A stretch of 64,000 nucleotides of DNA from Alphaproteobacteria bacterium (GCA_018401675.1 JAGYKM010000006.1:1-64000); one strand, 5' to 3'; counted from the first letter of the stretch, positions 44,863 through 55,327 are shown. Notes: generated by a model not told the origin, from the sequence alone. A program made the numbers and translations.

Positions 44863-47178
44863 ATGAATAGCTACAGAGTTCTTCCCCTGCGCGACATAAT
44901 AGTTTATCCCCATATGATCGTACCTCTTTTTATTGGTCGGGCACAGTCTATTCATGCCATTGAGACGGCCATGCGGGAAGACAAGCAGATTCTTCTTGTG
45001 ACGCAAAAAGCGGCTCTTGAGGATAACCCTAAACCCACAGATTTATATAAAGTTGGTGTTTTAGCTACGGTTTTGCAACTTCTCAAACTACCTGATGGCA
45101 CCGTTAAGGCGCTCGTTGAAGGAGAGAAGCGTGTTGAGATTAAAAGCTTTGATACTAACTATGAAAAAGAGGGGGAGGGTCTATTTGCTTCAGTTGAGGT
45201 CCTAGAAGACGTTATTGTGGGCGATCAAAAATTGGTACCTCTCCAAAGAGTGGTTTTGGCAGAGTTTTCTAATTACATTAAAGAAAATGGGAAAATTCCT
45301 GGGGAGGTTATTCAGACCGTTTCGCAAATCGAAGACCCATCAAAGTTTTCGGATGTGGTTTCTGGGTATATGAGCCTTCGCGTTAAAGAGAAACAAAAGT
45401 TACTGGAAGAGACTAGTGTATCGAAGCGGCTCCAAAAGATTCTTGAATTTATCGAAGCAGAAGCGAGTGCTCAGCAAGCGGAGCAGCGCATTAGAAATCG
45501 AATAAAGAGACAAGTTGAAAAATCCCAAAGAGAATATTTCTTGAACGAGCAAATGAAAGCAATTCAAAAAGAGCTCGGAGATGGAGATGAAGGAAAATCA
45601 GATTTTGAAAGATTAGAAGAACGAATTAAAAAAACAAAATTAACCGCCCAAGCCGTAGAGAGAGTTGAAACAGAGCTGAAGCGCCTTAAAAATATGAGCC
45701 CTCTTTCTGGCGAAGCGAGTATTGTGCGGAACTATATAGAGTGGATTCTTGACCTTCCATGGAAGCATAAAACAAAAGCGGCTATCGATTTGCTGAAGGC
45801 GAAAGACATATTAGACAAAGAGCACTATGGTTTGGAAAAGGTGAAGCAAAGGATTATTGAATTCTTGGCTGTTCAAAAACGCGTAGGGAAGGTCGGTGGG
45901 CAAATATTATGTCTTATTGGTCCCCCAGGTGTGGGAAAAACCTCTTTGGCCAAATCTATCGCTCAAGCGGCTGGCCGCAAGTATGTTCGTATGTCTTTGG
46001 GCGGCGTGCGGGATGAGGCCGAAATTAGAGGTCATCGACGCACCTATATAGGTGCTTTGCCCGGAAGAATTCTTCAAGGCATGAAGAAGGCAGGGACATC
46101 TAACCCTCTTATGCTTCTCGATGAGATTGATAAGTTGGGCTATGATTGGCGCGGTGATCCTTCGTCAGCTCTTTTAGAAGTTTTAGATCCTGAACAGAAC
46201 AGTGCTTTCAATGATCATTATATCGAATTAGATTATGACTTATCTGAAGTGATGTTTATTACTACAGCCAATACCTATGATATGCCTCAGCCCCTTCTCG
46301 ATAGAATGGAGGTCATTCGTTTGTCAGGGTATACGGAAGAAGAAAAAGAAGAAATTGCCCTAAGTTATCTCATACCTCGGCAGATAAAGGCTCATGGGTT
46401 ATCTAAAACAGAAATTTCTATTCCTCGGTCTATAGTGACCAAACTAATTCGTCACTATACGAAAGAAGCCGGTGTTCGTAATTTGGAAAGAGAGCTTGCG
46501 GCATTAGCGCGCAAAGCTCTGACAGAGATTATGGGTGGAGGTGAAAAGGCAATTACCATTACGGAGGAGCGGCTAGTTACCTATTTAGGCCAAGAGAAGT
46601 ACCGCTATGGGGAAAAAGAGAAAACAGATCTAATTGGCGTAACTGCCGGACTTGCCTGGACAGAGTTGGGGGGTGATTTGTTAACGGTGGAGGCCGTAAA
46701 AACGCGAGGAAAAGGCAAGATACAGGCCACCGGCAAGTTGGGCGATGTTATGCAAGAATCGGTTCAGGCTGCTTTTAGTTATCTTCGCTCAAAAGCTGAG
46801 GTCTTTGGCATTGATGAGGCTGTATTTGATTCTGTTGATATCCATGTGCATGTGCCGGAAGGAGCTATTCCTAAGGATGGACCTTCAGCTGGCATCACTA
46901 TATTTACGTCGCTGGCTTCTTTGATGACAGGTGTTCCTGTACGTCGAGACATTGCGATGACTGGTGAGATTACTTTACGGGGTCATGTGCTTCCTATTGG
47001 GGGGTTGAAGGAGAAATTATTAGCGGCCCAACGAGGTCAAATTAAAAAAGTCCTCATTCCAAGTGAGAATGAAAAGGATCTTTGTGATATTCCTGTCACT
47101 GTAAAGCAAGATCTGGAGATTATTCCTATAGCTAACGCTGACGAAGTTCTACTCCACGCCTTGAGTTCCAGGAGCTGA
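44863..47178 (+). CDS. lon: ATP-dependent protease Lon
   Basis: Lon degrades misfolded and regulatory proteins. The 771 residues begin with the N-domain ([20 protein letters not shown]), only slightly shorter than usual. The AAA+ domain has Walker [10 protein letters not shown] (near residue 356) and [10 protein letters not shown]. The protease domain has the catalytic Ser in KDGPSAG (near residue 672) and Lys in GGLKEK (near residue 715). All key residues are present. A terminator follows 23 bases past the stop. Confidence 0.96.
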   Translation: MNSYRVLPLRDIIVYPHMIVPLFIGRAQSIHAIETAMREDKQILLVTQKAALEDNPKPTDLYKVGVLATVLQLLKLPDGTVKALVEGEKRVEIKSFDTNYEKEGEGLFASVEVLEDVIVGDQKLVPLQRVVLAEFSNYIKENGKIPGEVIQTVSQIEDPSKFSDVVSGYMSLRVKEKQKLLEETSVSKRLQKILEFIEAEASAQQAEQRIRNRIKRQVEKSQREYFLNEQMKAIQKELGDGDEGKSDFERLEERIKKTKLTAQAVERVETELKRLKNMSPLSGEASIVRNYIEWILDLPWKHKTKAAIDLLKAKDILDKEHYGLEKVKQRIIEFLAVQKRVGKVGGQILCLIGPPGVGKTSLAKSIAQAAGRKYVRMSLGGVRDEAEIRGHRRTYIGALPGRILQGMKKAGTSNPLMLLDEIDKLGYDWRGDPSSALLEVLDPEQNSAFNDHYIELDYDLSEVMFITTANTYDMPQPLLDRMEVIRLSGYTEEEKEEIALSYLIPRQIKAHGLSKTEISIPRSIVTKLIRHYTKEAGVRNLERELAALARKALTEIMGGGEKAITITEERLVTYLGQEKYRYGEKEKTDLIGVTAGLAWTELGGDLLTVEAVKTRGKGKIQATGKLGDVMQESVQAAFSYLRSKAEVFGIDEAVFDSVDIHVHVPEGAIPKDGPSAGITIFTSLASLMTGVPVRRDIAMTGEITLRGHVLPIGGLKEKLLAAQRGQIKKVLIPSENEKDLCDIPVTVKQDLEIIPIANADEVLLHALSSRS

Positions 47179-47200
47179 CAATCCTCTTAACTTATTCAAG

Positions 47201-47226
47201 AAAAAAGCCTAAAGAGGCTTTTTTTA
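47201..47226 (+). terminator. Rho-independent terminator of lon
   Basis: AAAAAAGCCT (47201-47210) pairs perfectly with AGGCTTTTTT (47215-47224) around the loop AAAG, followed by further T residues. The A-run on the left makes it bidirectional in form. Confidence 0.85.
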
Positions 47227-47397
47227 AGAGTGGGCTATGACTTATCCTGATCGAATTGCCGATAAGGTGGTGAAAAGCGGGTAAATGGTGGGGAAAATAG
47301 GCAATGGGTGCACTTTGGGCGTTGACGAACATTTTTTAGTCCCTTAGTATCATGAGAAATGTTCTTCTATTACTTACAACATATGAGGGGATTGAAC

Positions 47398-47670
47398 GTG
47401 AATAAAACTGATCTAATTACTTCTGTTGCACAAGCAGCAGGTCTTACGAAGTCAAGCGCAACTAAGGCAGTTGACGGCGTATTCGATGCGATTACATCGT
47501 CCTTGAAAACAGGACAAGAAGTAAGGCTCGTAGGCTTTGGTACTTTTACCGTAGCGGCCCGAGCAGCCACTGAGGGACGTAATCCTCGTACTGGTGAAAA
47601 AATTAAGATTCCTGCGTCAAAGCATCCTAAGTTTCGTCCAGGAAAAGCTCTTAAAGAGGCTGTTAACTAA
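47398..47670 (+). CDS. hupB: DNA-binding protein HU
   Basis: HU is the small nucleoid protein that bends DNA. The start is set at GTG 47398, seven bases after GAGGGG, giving the standard 90 residues; an in-frame ATG lies 13 codons upstream. The sequence NKTDLITSVAQAAGLTKSSA, VGFGTFTVAARAATEGRNPR and the DNA-gripping arm with GRNPRTGEKIKIPASKHPKF are complete. The clpP-clpX-lon-hup order is classical. Confidence 0.95.
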   Translation: MNKTDLITSVAQAAGLTKSSATKAVDGVFDAITSSLKTGQEVRLVGFGTFTVAARAATEGRNPRTGEKIKIPASKHPKFRPGKALKEAVN

Positions 47671-47823
47671 GACACTACCCATTATCCGATGCCACTCAGA
47701 TTTCGTTTCCTTTCAGAAGTCTTATTTGTGTATGCAAATGACTGCTCTGGAGGAGATGAACAGAGTGGCTTCTTCTTTGGAAGCTTAAAAAGTGAGATTA
47801 CTTGATTTCGTAGTTGGGGAGAT

Positions 47824-48969
47824 ATGGATACGCCCTATACTTTGATAGAAAGTCAGAACCAACTCAATGAGGCTGAAGAAACACTTCTTACTCAAAAAGT
47901 TGTTGCCCTAGATACGGAATTTAAGCGTACCAATACTTACTGGCCTAAACTTGGCTTAGTCCAGGTGTGTTGGGGCCAAACGCCCATATTGATAGACCCT
48001 TTGAAAAAAGATATATGTTATAAATCATTTTTTCGAGCGCTATCTCGTCCGGATCTTCTAAAAATACTCCATGCCCCTTATGAAGATATTGAAGTTTTGA
48101 TGCCTTATGTGGGCATGCATTTAGCTCCCATATTTGATACTCAGCTTGCCAGTGCATTTTGTGGGCTCGGAGAAAATACGGGGTATGAACTTTTGGTCAA
48201 TACCTTAATGGGTATTCAAGTCTCAAAAGGATGTCAAAAATCAGAGTGGATCCATCGCCCTCTTTCCCAAACTCAGATGAATTATGCAGCCCAAGACGTT
48301 CTTTACCTCATTCCTATTTACAAGGAACTGGAGTCACGTTTGAGATCTTTAGAAAGATTTTCATGGTTTGAGCAGGAAGTTCTTGGTCAGTTTGCTCCAG
48401 GTTTTCTGGAGGAGAGAAGAGGGCGCTTGCCTAAAAAACTTTCTTTTCAGACGCGAGATTCTACCGTGAAACAGACCCTGCGCCAAATTACCAGCGCAGC
48501 GTGTTTATGGAGAGAATCTGAAGCGCAACGTCGTAATCTTCCGAGGAAATGGGTACTTAGCGATTCCGAAATGACCTATTTAGTAGAAAATCGTCATATG
48601 GATATTCATGAGCTTACTAAAAATCCTCGAATGAGCCGTCTTGTGGAGGAAGGCAATCTTCCCCATATCCAGAATCATTTTAAAACCCTATCAGGAATAC
48701 CAGTGCCAGCTAGTATCGTCTTATCTTCACAAGACCAAATTAGGCTCGACTCTTTAAAATCTCTTCTTTATAAAGAATCTCAACAAATGAGCCTTCCGCC
48801 ATCATTAATCGCGAAAAATGAGGATTTACTGGAGTTACTACAGCCAGATTGTGGTGAAAAAATTCCAAAACTCTTGAAAGGATGGCGTAACGAGGCATTT
48901 GGAAGTAAGGCACTAAGCTTTTTATCAGAAGAAAAAACCTCTTCTGAGCACTATTCTTTTCATATATGA
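47824..48969 (+). CDS. rnd: Ribonuclease D
   Basis: RNase D is a 3'-5' exonuclease that trims tRNA 3' ends. The 381 residues have the DEDD exonuclease motifs: VVALDTEFKRTNTYWPKLGL (Exo I), KILHAPYEDIEVL (Exo II) and NYAAQDVLYLIPIY (Exo III with Tyr). An HRDC domain follows (about residues 215-290). The C-terminal portion is more divergent. It stands 150 bases after hupB on the same strand. Confidence 0.92.
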   Translation: MDTPYTLIESQNQLNEAEETLLTQKVVALDTEFKRTNTYWPKLGLVQVCWGQTPILIDPLKKDICYKSFFRALSRPDLLKILHAPYEDIEVLMPYVGMHLAPIFDTQLASAFCGLGENTGYELLVNTLMGIQVSKGCQKSEWIHRPLSQTQMNYAAQDVLYLIPIYKELESRLRSLERFSWFEQEVLGQFAPGFLEERRGRLPKKLSFQTRDSTVKQTLRQITSAACLWRESEAQRRNLPRKWVLSDSEMTYLVENRHMDIHELTKNPRMSRLVEEGNLPHIQNHFKTLSGIPVPASIVLSSQDQIRLDSLKSLLYKESQQMSLPPSLIAKNEDLLELLQPDCGEKIPKLLKGWRNEAFGSKALSFLSEEKTSSEHYSFHI

Positions 48970-48973
48970 GATT

Positions 48974-50305
48974 TTGGAGATCATGATGATGTCGTCCTCA
49001 AAGGTGGGATTTTTTAGCCTCACGTGCTTGGTTATTGGCAATCTCATTGGAACTGGCATCTTTATTCTCCCCACTCTAATGGGGCCATTAGGGGGGCTAG
49101 GGATTGTCGGATGGATGATGACCGCCTGTGGGGTCTTGAGTATGGCTCTTATATTCGCTCGTCTGGCTTCTAAAATCCCCCGAGAAGGGGGTATTTATGC
49201 ATATACCAAAGAAGGGTTAGGCGACTATTTAGGTTACCAGGTGGCTTGGAATTACTGGGTGGGGGTATGGACTGGTAATGCGGCAGGCTTAATCGCCATT
49301 CCAGCATATTTATCTTTGCTTTTTCCCAATTTGCCCCAGCTGCCCATGTTTGCTTTTATCATGGCCATGCTTATCCTATGGGGGTTGGTTCTCGTTCAAG
49401 CCTTTGGGATTCAGCAAGCCGCCTTATTGCAAAATATTTTTACCATTATAAAAATTGTTCCTCTCATTCTTATTCCCCTAAGTTGTGTATTTTTTGTTTC
49501 AGCTTCCCATTACCAATGGGCTCCTATTGGGATAGGCTGTGGATCCTCTTGAAGCGATTATGACCGCTGTATTACTAAGTATGTGGGGTTTTATCGGTAT
49601 TGAATCCCAGCCACCATTCCAGCCGATGAGGTCTTGCACCCTCAAAAAAATATTCCCAGGGCAACTTTGTTGGGCACACTTATTACTGTATGTCTTTATC
49701 TGTTGGGTATTTTGATTCTTACGGGCGTACTAGGGCCTCAAGGATTGGGATTCTCCCCTCACCTTATGCAAGCGCGGCTGGTCTCATTTTGACGGCATTC
49801 CAGGTAAGATGCTTATGGGAATTGTAACGGTATTCACAATTTTTTTCTGCCGTGGGGTGTATTAATGGACAAATGGTTGTCAGGCCCCCCAAATACCCTA
49901 CGCCGCAAGCCAAGATAGTTATTCCCCAAGATCTTTTCTAAGGGGTTTTATAGGGGAACGCCCTTGGTAAGCCAGATCATTAGCAGTTTATTGATCTCAG
50001 GGTTATTATGGCTAAGCCAAACAGAATCTTTCGTTCATCAGTATATTTTATCGTGAAAATCTCCACCCTAGCCATGATGATTAGTTATATCTGTCCCCTT
50101 ATAGCTTCTTTCATTCTTTTAAAAAATTAATGCTCAAAAGGTTTAAAGTAGCTTTTTTGCTTTGCTGGGAATTGGTTTTATTATTGTTATAATGGCCGTG
50201 ACGGGAAGAGATGCTTGGTTATTAGAGCTAGGATTTGTGGGAATAACGACTGTTTTGTTTTTCTTACAGAAAAGACAACGAAGTTCAAGTCTCAAGGAAC
50301 AATAG
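48974..50305 (+). pseudogene. APC-family amino acid permease, multiply broken
   Basis: The first 192 codons (to 49552) are a normal APC-superfamily transporter: VIGNLIGTGIFILPTLMGPL, then EGGIYAYTKEGLGDYLGYQV, similar to arginine/ornithine antiporters. The frame is then lost. Pieces in other frames continue: TAVLLSMWGFIGIES, TIPADEVLHPQKNIPRATLL, LITVCLYLLGILILTG, then stops and further shifts to a likely end at 50305 (SSSLKEQ). At least four lesions are evident, more than for pgi or trkH, so this is an older pseudogene. It starts four bases after the rnd stop. Confidence 0.88.
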
Positions 50306-50658
50306 ACATTCCTTGGTCATGGGGATGTCGTAGCCAGATTGCATATTTAGGCTTTCCTGATGAGAAGGCTCGTTGTTAACCTCTCTTCAGTGTTCTCCTT
50401 TCGTTTTAGTTCTTGAGACTCGATAGTTATTAAATCTAAAGTCTTATTGCCACCGTATAACCATGGAGTGAACAAACTATTAGAAGAACATCTATTCCGG
50501 TTCAAGGATGTCTTGAGAAGTGCCTATAGCTAGTTCTGAATAAATATAAGCGGTCCATTTTCTCACCAGAATTAAGGAAAAACAAATGAAAAGAGATCTT
50601 TCTTAAGGGAGAGTTTGGGTTAGGGCTCAGTAGGTATCATCAGATCAACAATCCTTTC
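50306..50658. other. Spacer, no gene seen
   Basis: There are 353 bases between the broken permease and the end of convergent gshA. I see no reading frame of note, no clear hairpin with a T-run, and no RNA gene. Confidence 0.5.
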
Positions 50659-51996
50659 TCATGAAAAAGGAGAAACGGATCGAGAACCGTCAAGAAATAA
50701 ATCTTGATCCTTGTTTTGAGATAACTCCGACCACTGGGAAAGTAACTGCTGAGCGAGAGATCTCTTCACTGGGTCTGTTTGCTCCAAACGGCGTTTTGTA
50801 GGTTTTAGGAATAGGCTTTCATTGTCCCACGTGGGATTGGCTTTGTGACGTAGGTCTAAGCCCTCTTCCGATAAAGCCAAAAGGTCTTTAATCATACCTA
50901 TAATTGGTTTTCCTTTTAATAAAGTTTCCATCCCAGACTGTGGGGTAACCGTCTGGAGATGCTCCCAATCATTGGGTGAAAGAGAATCTGCAATTTGGGC
51001 GGCTTTATTTAACACGGAATGTTCATACAAAATTCCAGTCCAAAAGGCAGCAGGGGCCATAATTTCATCATAGGGCAAGGCATCAGTGCCTCTTATTTCA
51101 ATAAATTGCTTCACTCTCACATCAGGAAAAATAGTAGACGTGTGGTAAACCCACGCTTCGTGTAAAAATTCACTAGGTTTGTTGTCAGCGAGGTAATGAG
51201 ACCTAAAGGATTTTCCGTGGGCATCCAAGAAGGTGTCACCTTGGGAGATAAAGAACATGGGCGCATCTAAAAGATAATCCACATAATCTTGAAAAGTGAA
51301 CCTAGGGTTCCGCATAAAACGAGGCGTTCCCGTACGCACAGATTCCATCTGAGTCCAAATGTGGTTTCGATACCCTAAGAATCCTGAAGGGCGACGCTTT
51401 CGTATAGGGGAATTTTGAAATAAAGCTGCTACGAGTGGTTGTAAAGTAGCCACTGTGGATACTTTTAAGGCCATATCCTCTTCACTAGAGTAATCCAAAC
51501 TTACTTGAATGCTGGCGGTTTTAAGCATCATTTCAAGACTGATGGGATTATGTTTTCTCCAATAAGACGCCATGTGGGTATAGCGTGGCTTGGGGATAAA
51601 AGGTACGTGGTCGGATACAGGATCATACCCCAAGGCTATGGGACAAATATCCAGTTCATTTGTAATCGAATTTAATTCGGATAAATAACGAGTTAAGTCA
51701 TTAAAGACCTTGTGAAGACACGTATGAGGGGCTCCAGAAAATTCCAGCTGACCTCCAGGCTCTAAGGTGAGGGTTGACCCTTCTTTTTTAGCACCCAGGA
51801 GGAGACCTTTTTCATATACGCCTTCCCACCCTAAAGGGAGAAACCGGTTGAGAACGTGAGCTAAACCCTGATATTCATCATAAGTTACGCGCTGAAAAGA
51901 GGCTCTGTGGAATAAAAAAAGCTCTAGTTCGAGCCCGATCTTATGAAAACGAGACGATTTTATGCCTTCTTGAAAGTAGTTTTTAAAATCACTCAT
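50659..51996 (-). CDS. gshA: Glutamate-cysteine ligase (GCS2 type)
   Basis: GshA joins glutamate and cysteine in the first step of glutathione synthesis. The 445 residues match the alphaproteobacterial/plant type: KIGLELELFLFHRASFQRV, LTLEPGGQLEFSGAP (substrate-binding segment), MMLKTASIQVSLDYSSEED, and VKQFIEIRGTDALPYDEIMA. The gene lies 43 bases after rsmE on the same strand, and the rsmE-gshA pair beside divergent ubiA is common in alphaproteobacteria. No gshB is seen in the window. Confidence 0.93.
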   Translation of the reverse strand: MSDFKNYFQEGIKSSRFHKIGLELELFLFHRASFQRVTYDEYQGLAHVLNRFLPLGWEGVYEKGLLLGAKKEGSTLTLEPGGQLEFSGAPHTCLHKVFNDLTRYLSELNSITNELDICPIALGYDPVSDHVPFIPKPRYTHMASYWRKHNPISLEMMLKTASIQVSLDYSSEEDMALKVSTVATLQPLVAALFQNSPIRKRRPSGFLGYRNHIWTQMESVRTGTPRFMRNPRFTFQDYVDYLLDAPMFFISQGDTFLDAHGKSFRSHYLADNKPSEFLHEAWVYHTSTIFPDVRVKQFIEIRGTDALPYDEIMAPAAFWTGILYEHSVLNKAAQIADSLSPNDWEHLQTVTPQSGMETLLKGKPIIGMIKDLLALSEEGLDLRHKANPTWDNESLFLKPTKRRLEQTDPVKRSLAQQLLSQWSELSQNKDQDLFLDGSRSVSPFS

Positions 51997-52039
51997 TAAA
52001 AGTCCTCTGATCTTACTATTTATTAACTCTAATAAATAA

Positions 52040-52756
52040 CTAGATGTGGAAGCCCATATAGAGAGAAATAGCCATAATAGCTGCCGTTTCTGCTCGTAAG
52101 ATGTTCTCTCCTAAGCTGGCTATTTCAGCACAAGAGTGTGCTTTTATAAGATCTTTTTCCCGAGAAGAAAAACCACCTTCTGGCCCAATGAGGATGCATT
52201 GGGTTTTGGGGTGCTTCTTGAGAGTTGTTAACAAAGGTGGTGCCTCAGAACGCTCTAGGCAGACAAAGTAGGGCTCCGAGCGAGTCTCTAGAAATTCGTC
52301 TAGGGTTTGGCTCGGGTGAAACTCAGGAATAAAAAGACGTTCTGACTGCTCTACAGCTTCGATAGACCGGTACTCTAAACGTTCAATATTGATCATGCTA
52401 GGTACAGTATGATCGCTAAAGAGGGGATAAAAAGAGGTCACGCCTAATTCAGTAGCTTTTTCAATCAGAATGCCTAAGCGCTCTCCTTTGAGTACTGAAA
52501 AAGCAAGGCATAACTCTTTTTGATCTGAAGCTTCTCTATGAAGGGTTTCGATGGAAAGTGAAACAATTCTTTTTTGGATGGCGGTGATTTGAGCTGAAAA
52601 CTCCCCATCTGTGTTATTGAATAAATAAAGAACATCGCCTGGACTTCGGCGCATGACGTTGACGATATAATGACTTTGGCGAGGAGTAAGGTTGAGAACA
52701 GCCCCCTTTTTTAATGGATCTGGGATATAAAGTCGTAGAGCAGGGCGAGTTGTCAT
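52040..52756 (-). CDS. rsmE: 16S rRNA (uracil-N3)-methyltransferase RsmE
   Basis: RsmE methylates N3 of U1498 (E. coli numbering) in 16S rRNA and is a SPOUT-class enzyme. The 238 residues show the N-terminal PUA-like part (LTPRQSHYIVNVMRRSPGD), KGERLGILIEKATELGV, and the knot motifs LIGPEGGFSSREKDL and LGENILRAETAAI. The length is normal. It is divergent from ubiA. Confidence 0.94.
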   Translation of the reverse strand: MTTRPALRLYIPDPLKKGAVLNLTPRQSHYIVNVMRRSPGDVLYLFNNTDGEFSAQITAIQKRIVSLSIETLHREASDQKELCLAFSVLKGERLGILIEKATELGVTSFYPLFSDHTVPSMINIERLEYRSIEAVEQSERLFIPEFHPSQTLDEFLETRSEPYFVCLERSEAPPLLTTLKKHPKTQCILIGPEGGFSSREKDLIKAHSCAEIASLGENILRAETAAIMAISLYMGFHI

Positions 52757-52824
52757 TGGAATTCCTCACTAAATAGATTATTGTTCATTAATTTTTACCC
52801 TCAGACTCTACTTGATAAGGTGCT

Positions 52825-53808
52825 ATGAACACAATCCCAAAACGTCATCCCCAGGGCAGGACTCATATTCGTAAATTTGAAAGTCAGCATTCCAAGGCAG
52901 TGGATAAGCTTAAGGTCTACGGGACGCTTATGAGGCTACCCAGACCTATTGGTATCTATCTTCTATTTTGGCCCGGATTATGGGGATTATTAGCTGGAGC
53001 CTATCCCCAGTTACCCCAGCTTTTTATGATCATTTTGTTTGGCATGGGCGCCGTGTGCATGAGAGGATTCGGATGTGTGATCAATGACTTATGGGATTTG
53101 CCTTTGGATGGGTTTGTGGCTCGAACTCAAAAACGCCCTTTGGCCACCCATTTACTAAGGACACAAGAGGCCTTTATTTTGGCAGCTATATTGGGCCTTG
53201 CTTCTTTTGGCATTTTACTTAGTTTTAACAAAACGGCTATTCTAGTGGGACTCCTGGTGGTTCCACTTGTTCTTATCTATCCCTATATGAAACGCGTCAC
53301 CTTCTGGGCCCAAGGGGTGTTAGGCATCACCTTCTCTTGGGGTGTTCTTTTGGGATGGGTGTGTGAAAATACAAGTCCGAGAGTCGGTGCTCTAATATGT
53401 TTGTATGGGGCCTCAGTTTTATGGGTGGTAGCCTATGATACTCTCTATGGATGGCAAGATATGGAAGACGATGCTCTTTTGGGGCTTAAATCTACCTCCC
53501 TTCTATGGAAAAAATTTCCTAAAGGATTTCTTTCAGTCCTCTATGGGTCGAGTTTAATTCTTTTTGTATTTTTTGGTTTTTTGCAAAATCGAGGTATTAT
53601 TTTCTATGGAACTCTGGCAAGTATAGGTCTATATTTCTTTTGGCAAGTGTCCCAGGTGGATATTAAAAATGCCACGGCTTGTCTTAGGGCTTTTAAGTCG
53701 GCCAATTGGGCACAAGGGCTTTTAGCTTTTGGTCTTCTTTTTGATGCTATCAACAAGGTGAGCGTTAATGACCTTATCTCATACTTTATCCAAACAACGG
53801 CTTCATGA
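52825..53808 (+). CDS. ubiA: 4-hydroxybenzoate polyprenyltransferase
   Basis: UbiA attaches the polyprenyl tail to 4-hydroxybenzoate in ubiquinone synthesis. The 327 residues contain about eight membrane helices, the first Asp-rich motif NDLWDLPLDGFVARTQKRPL and the second, YDTLYGWQDMEDDALLGLKS. The N-terminus is about 25 residues longer than usual. The 3' end overlaps pmbA by 41 bases. With ubiG at 23146 it supports a ubiquinone pathway. Confidence 0.94.
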   Translation: MNTIPKRHPQGRTHIRKFESQHSKAVDKLKVYGTLMRLPRPIGIYLLFWPGLWGLLAGAYPQLPQLFMIILFGMGAVCMRGFGCVINDLWDLPLDGFVARTQKRPLATHLLRTQEAFILAAILGLASFGILLSFNKTAILVGLLVVPLVLIYPYMKRVTFWAQGVLGITFSWGVLLGWVCENTSPRVGALICLYGASVLWVVAYDTLYGWQDMEDDALLGLKSTSLLWKKFPKGFLSVLYGSSLILFVFFGFLQNRGIIFYGTLASIGLYFFWQVSQVDIKNATACLRAFKSANWAQGLLAFGLLFDAINKVSVNDLISYFIQTTAS

Positions 53809-55114
53809 TCTTCTGGTCTCGGCACAAGCACAAGGTGCTGACGCAGCTGATGTGGTCTATGCCTCAGGCATATCTCTCAACTATCGCGTTCGAAATCAAC
53901 GGGTTGAACATGTGGAGCGAGCTGAGGGGGGTGAAATAGGCCTCAGGGTTTTTCTAGGCAAAAAACAAGTGGTGGTATCCTCAGGGGATACCTCTGAAGA
54001 GGCTCTTAAGCAGCTTATTGCTCGAGCCATGGAAATGGTACGAGCGGTCCCCGAAGACCCCTTTTGTGGGTTGGCTTCACCGGAACAACAAGTCGACTTT
54101 ATCTCAGAGGTAGAGTCATGTGATGAGAATCCTGATGACGACGCTGTCTTGCTAGCTCGGGCCACTGAGGGCGAAGCAGCTGCTATGTCCATCCCAGGAG
54201 TTTCTGGCTCAGAGGGAGCTGATGCGTCCTATGGTCGAGGTCATTCTCTATGGATGAATACCAATGGGTTTTATGGAGAAAATAAAGATTCCATGAGAAG
54301 TCTTTTTGTTTCAGTGCTGGCTACAAGTAAAGGAGAGATGGAGCGAGATTACGATGCGACCCAAGCTGTTTTTGCCCAAGATCTCAAATCACCTTCATTG
54401 GTGGGTCGCTTGGCGGGTGAACGGGCGGTAAAGCGATTGGGTGGAAAACGTGTGCCATCTTGCAAGTTGCCCGTCATTTTCGACCCTCGTGAGAGTGGGT
54501 CTTTACTGGGGCACCTTGCCTCAGCTATTAATGGAGCTTCACTGGCCCGAGGTGTGAGTTTTTTAAAAGAACAAATGGGAAAATCTCTGTTTAATGACTC
54601 TATGCAGGTCTGGGATGATCCTTTTCGGTCCAGAGGGATGCGTTCTCGGAGTTTTGATGCCGAAGGAATTGCCACGCGCAAACGCCGTATTATTGAAGAT
54701 GGCATACTGGCTTCTTGGATACTAGACTTAAGAACAGCTCGTCAGTTGGGGCTGGAGACCACCGGCCATGCCGTGCGTTCTCCTTCAAGCATTCCCCATC
54801 CATCGGTGAGTAATTTTTATCTTGATCCTGGCAGTATATCCCCGAAAGATCTGTTGGGTTCCGTTAAAAAAGGCATATATGTCACCGAATTAATTGGTGA
54901 CGGTGTGAGTATGACTACCGGGGATTACAGCCGAGGAGCGGTGGGGTATATGATTGAAAATGGTGAGCTAACCTTTCCTATCAATGAGATTACTATTGCT
55001 GGTAATTTGATAGATATGTTTGCGCATATGGTGGCTTGTGATGATTTGGTTTTCCAATATGGTATTGATGCGCCTACCTTGATGGTTGAAGAAATGACCA
55101 TTGCTGGTGATTAA
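53768..55114 (+). CDS. pmbA: Metalloprotease-related protein PmbA/TldE
   Basis: PmbA (TldE) forms a complex with the metalloprotease TldD and helps process peptides such as microcins. The 448 residues show the family features LNYRVRNQRVEHVERAEGGE, GLRVFLGKKQVVVSSGD, the VIFDPRESGSLLGHLASAIN region and the C-terminal GDYSRGAVGYMIENGELTFP. It lacks the HExxxH zinc site, as expected for TldE. It overlaps ubiA by 41 bases, suggesting coupled translation. tldD is not in this window. Confidence 0.92.
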   Translation: MTLSHTLSKQRLHDLLVSAQAQGADAADVVYASGISLNYRVRNQRVEHVERAEGGEIGLRVFLGKKQVVVSSGDTSEEALKQLIARAMEMVRAVPEDPFCGLASPEQQVDFISEVESCDENPDDDAVLLARATEGEAAAMSIPGVSGSEGADASYGRGHSLWMNTNGFYGENKDSMRSLFVSVLATSKGEMERDYDATQAVFAQDLKSPSLVGRLAGERAVKRLGGKRVPSCKLPVIFDPRESGSLLGHLASAINGASLARGVSFLKEQMGKSLFNDSMQVWDDPFRSRGMRSRSFDAEGIATRKRRIIEDGILASWILDLRTARQLGLETTGHAVRSPSSIPHPSVSNFYLDPGSISPKDLLGSVKKGIYVTELIGDGVSMTTGDYSRGAVGYMIENGELTFPINEITIAGNLIDMFAHMVACDDLVFQYGIDAPTLMVEEMTIAGD

Positions 55115-55186
55115 GCAAGAGGGGAGGATGTTTTTTGTAGAACACTTATCCTATGTAATTCAAAAGAAGACGACAGGAGAAGGACA

Positions 55187-55327
55187 ATGAGATTTTGCCA
55201 ATGGATTCTGGTTATTTTTTCTATGGTGGGCTTAGAGGCTTGTGGGAAGAAGGCTGATTTAGATTATCCGAGCTCAAAAGACAGCGGTACAAATAATGCG
55301 TCTTCTAACCAAGCTGAGGCCGGGTAG
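55187..55327 (+). CDS. Small LptM-like lipoprotein
   Basis: This 46-codon gene has an AGGAG site before ATG 55187. It encodes a short signal peptide with hydrophobic core WILVIFSMVG and lipobox GLEAC, followed at once by GKKADLDYP. That C-G-K-K-x-x-x-x-x-P pattern right after the acylated Cys is the signature of the LptM (YifL) family, where the mature peptide helps LptD fold in the outer membrane. The Ser/Asn-rich tail is free. In many alphaproteobacteria this gene lies between argH and lysA; neither is here. Confidence 0.65.
   Translation: MRFCQWILVIFSMVGLEACGKKADLDYPSSKDSGTNNASSNQAEAG

Noticed and set aside
47594-47788. 64-codon plus ORF across the hupB end
   Set aside because: Shadow of hupB in another frame, with no separate start signal.
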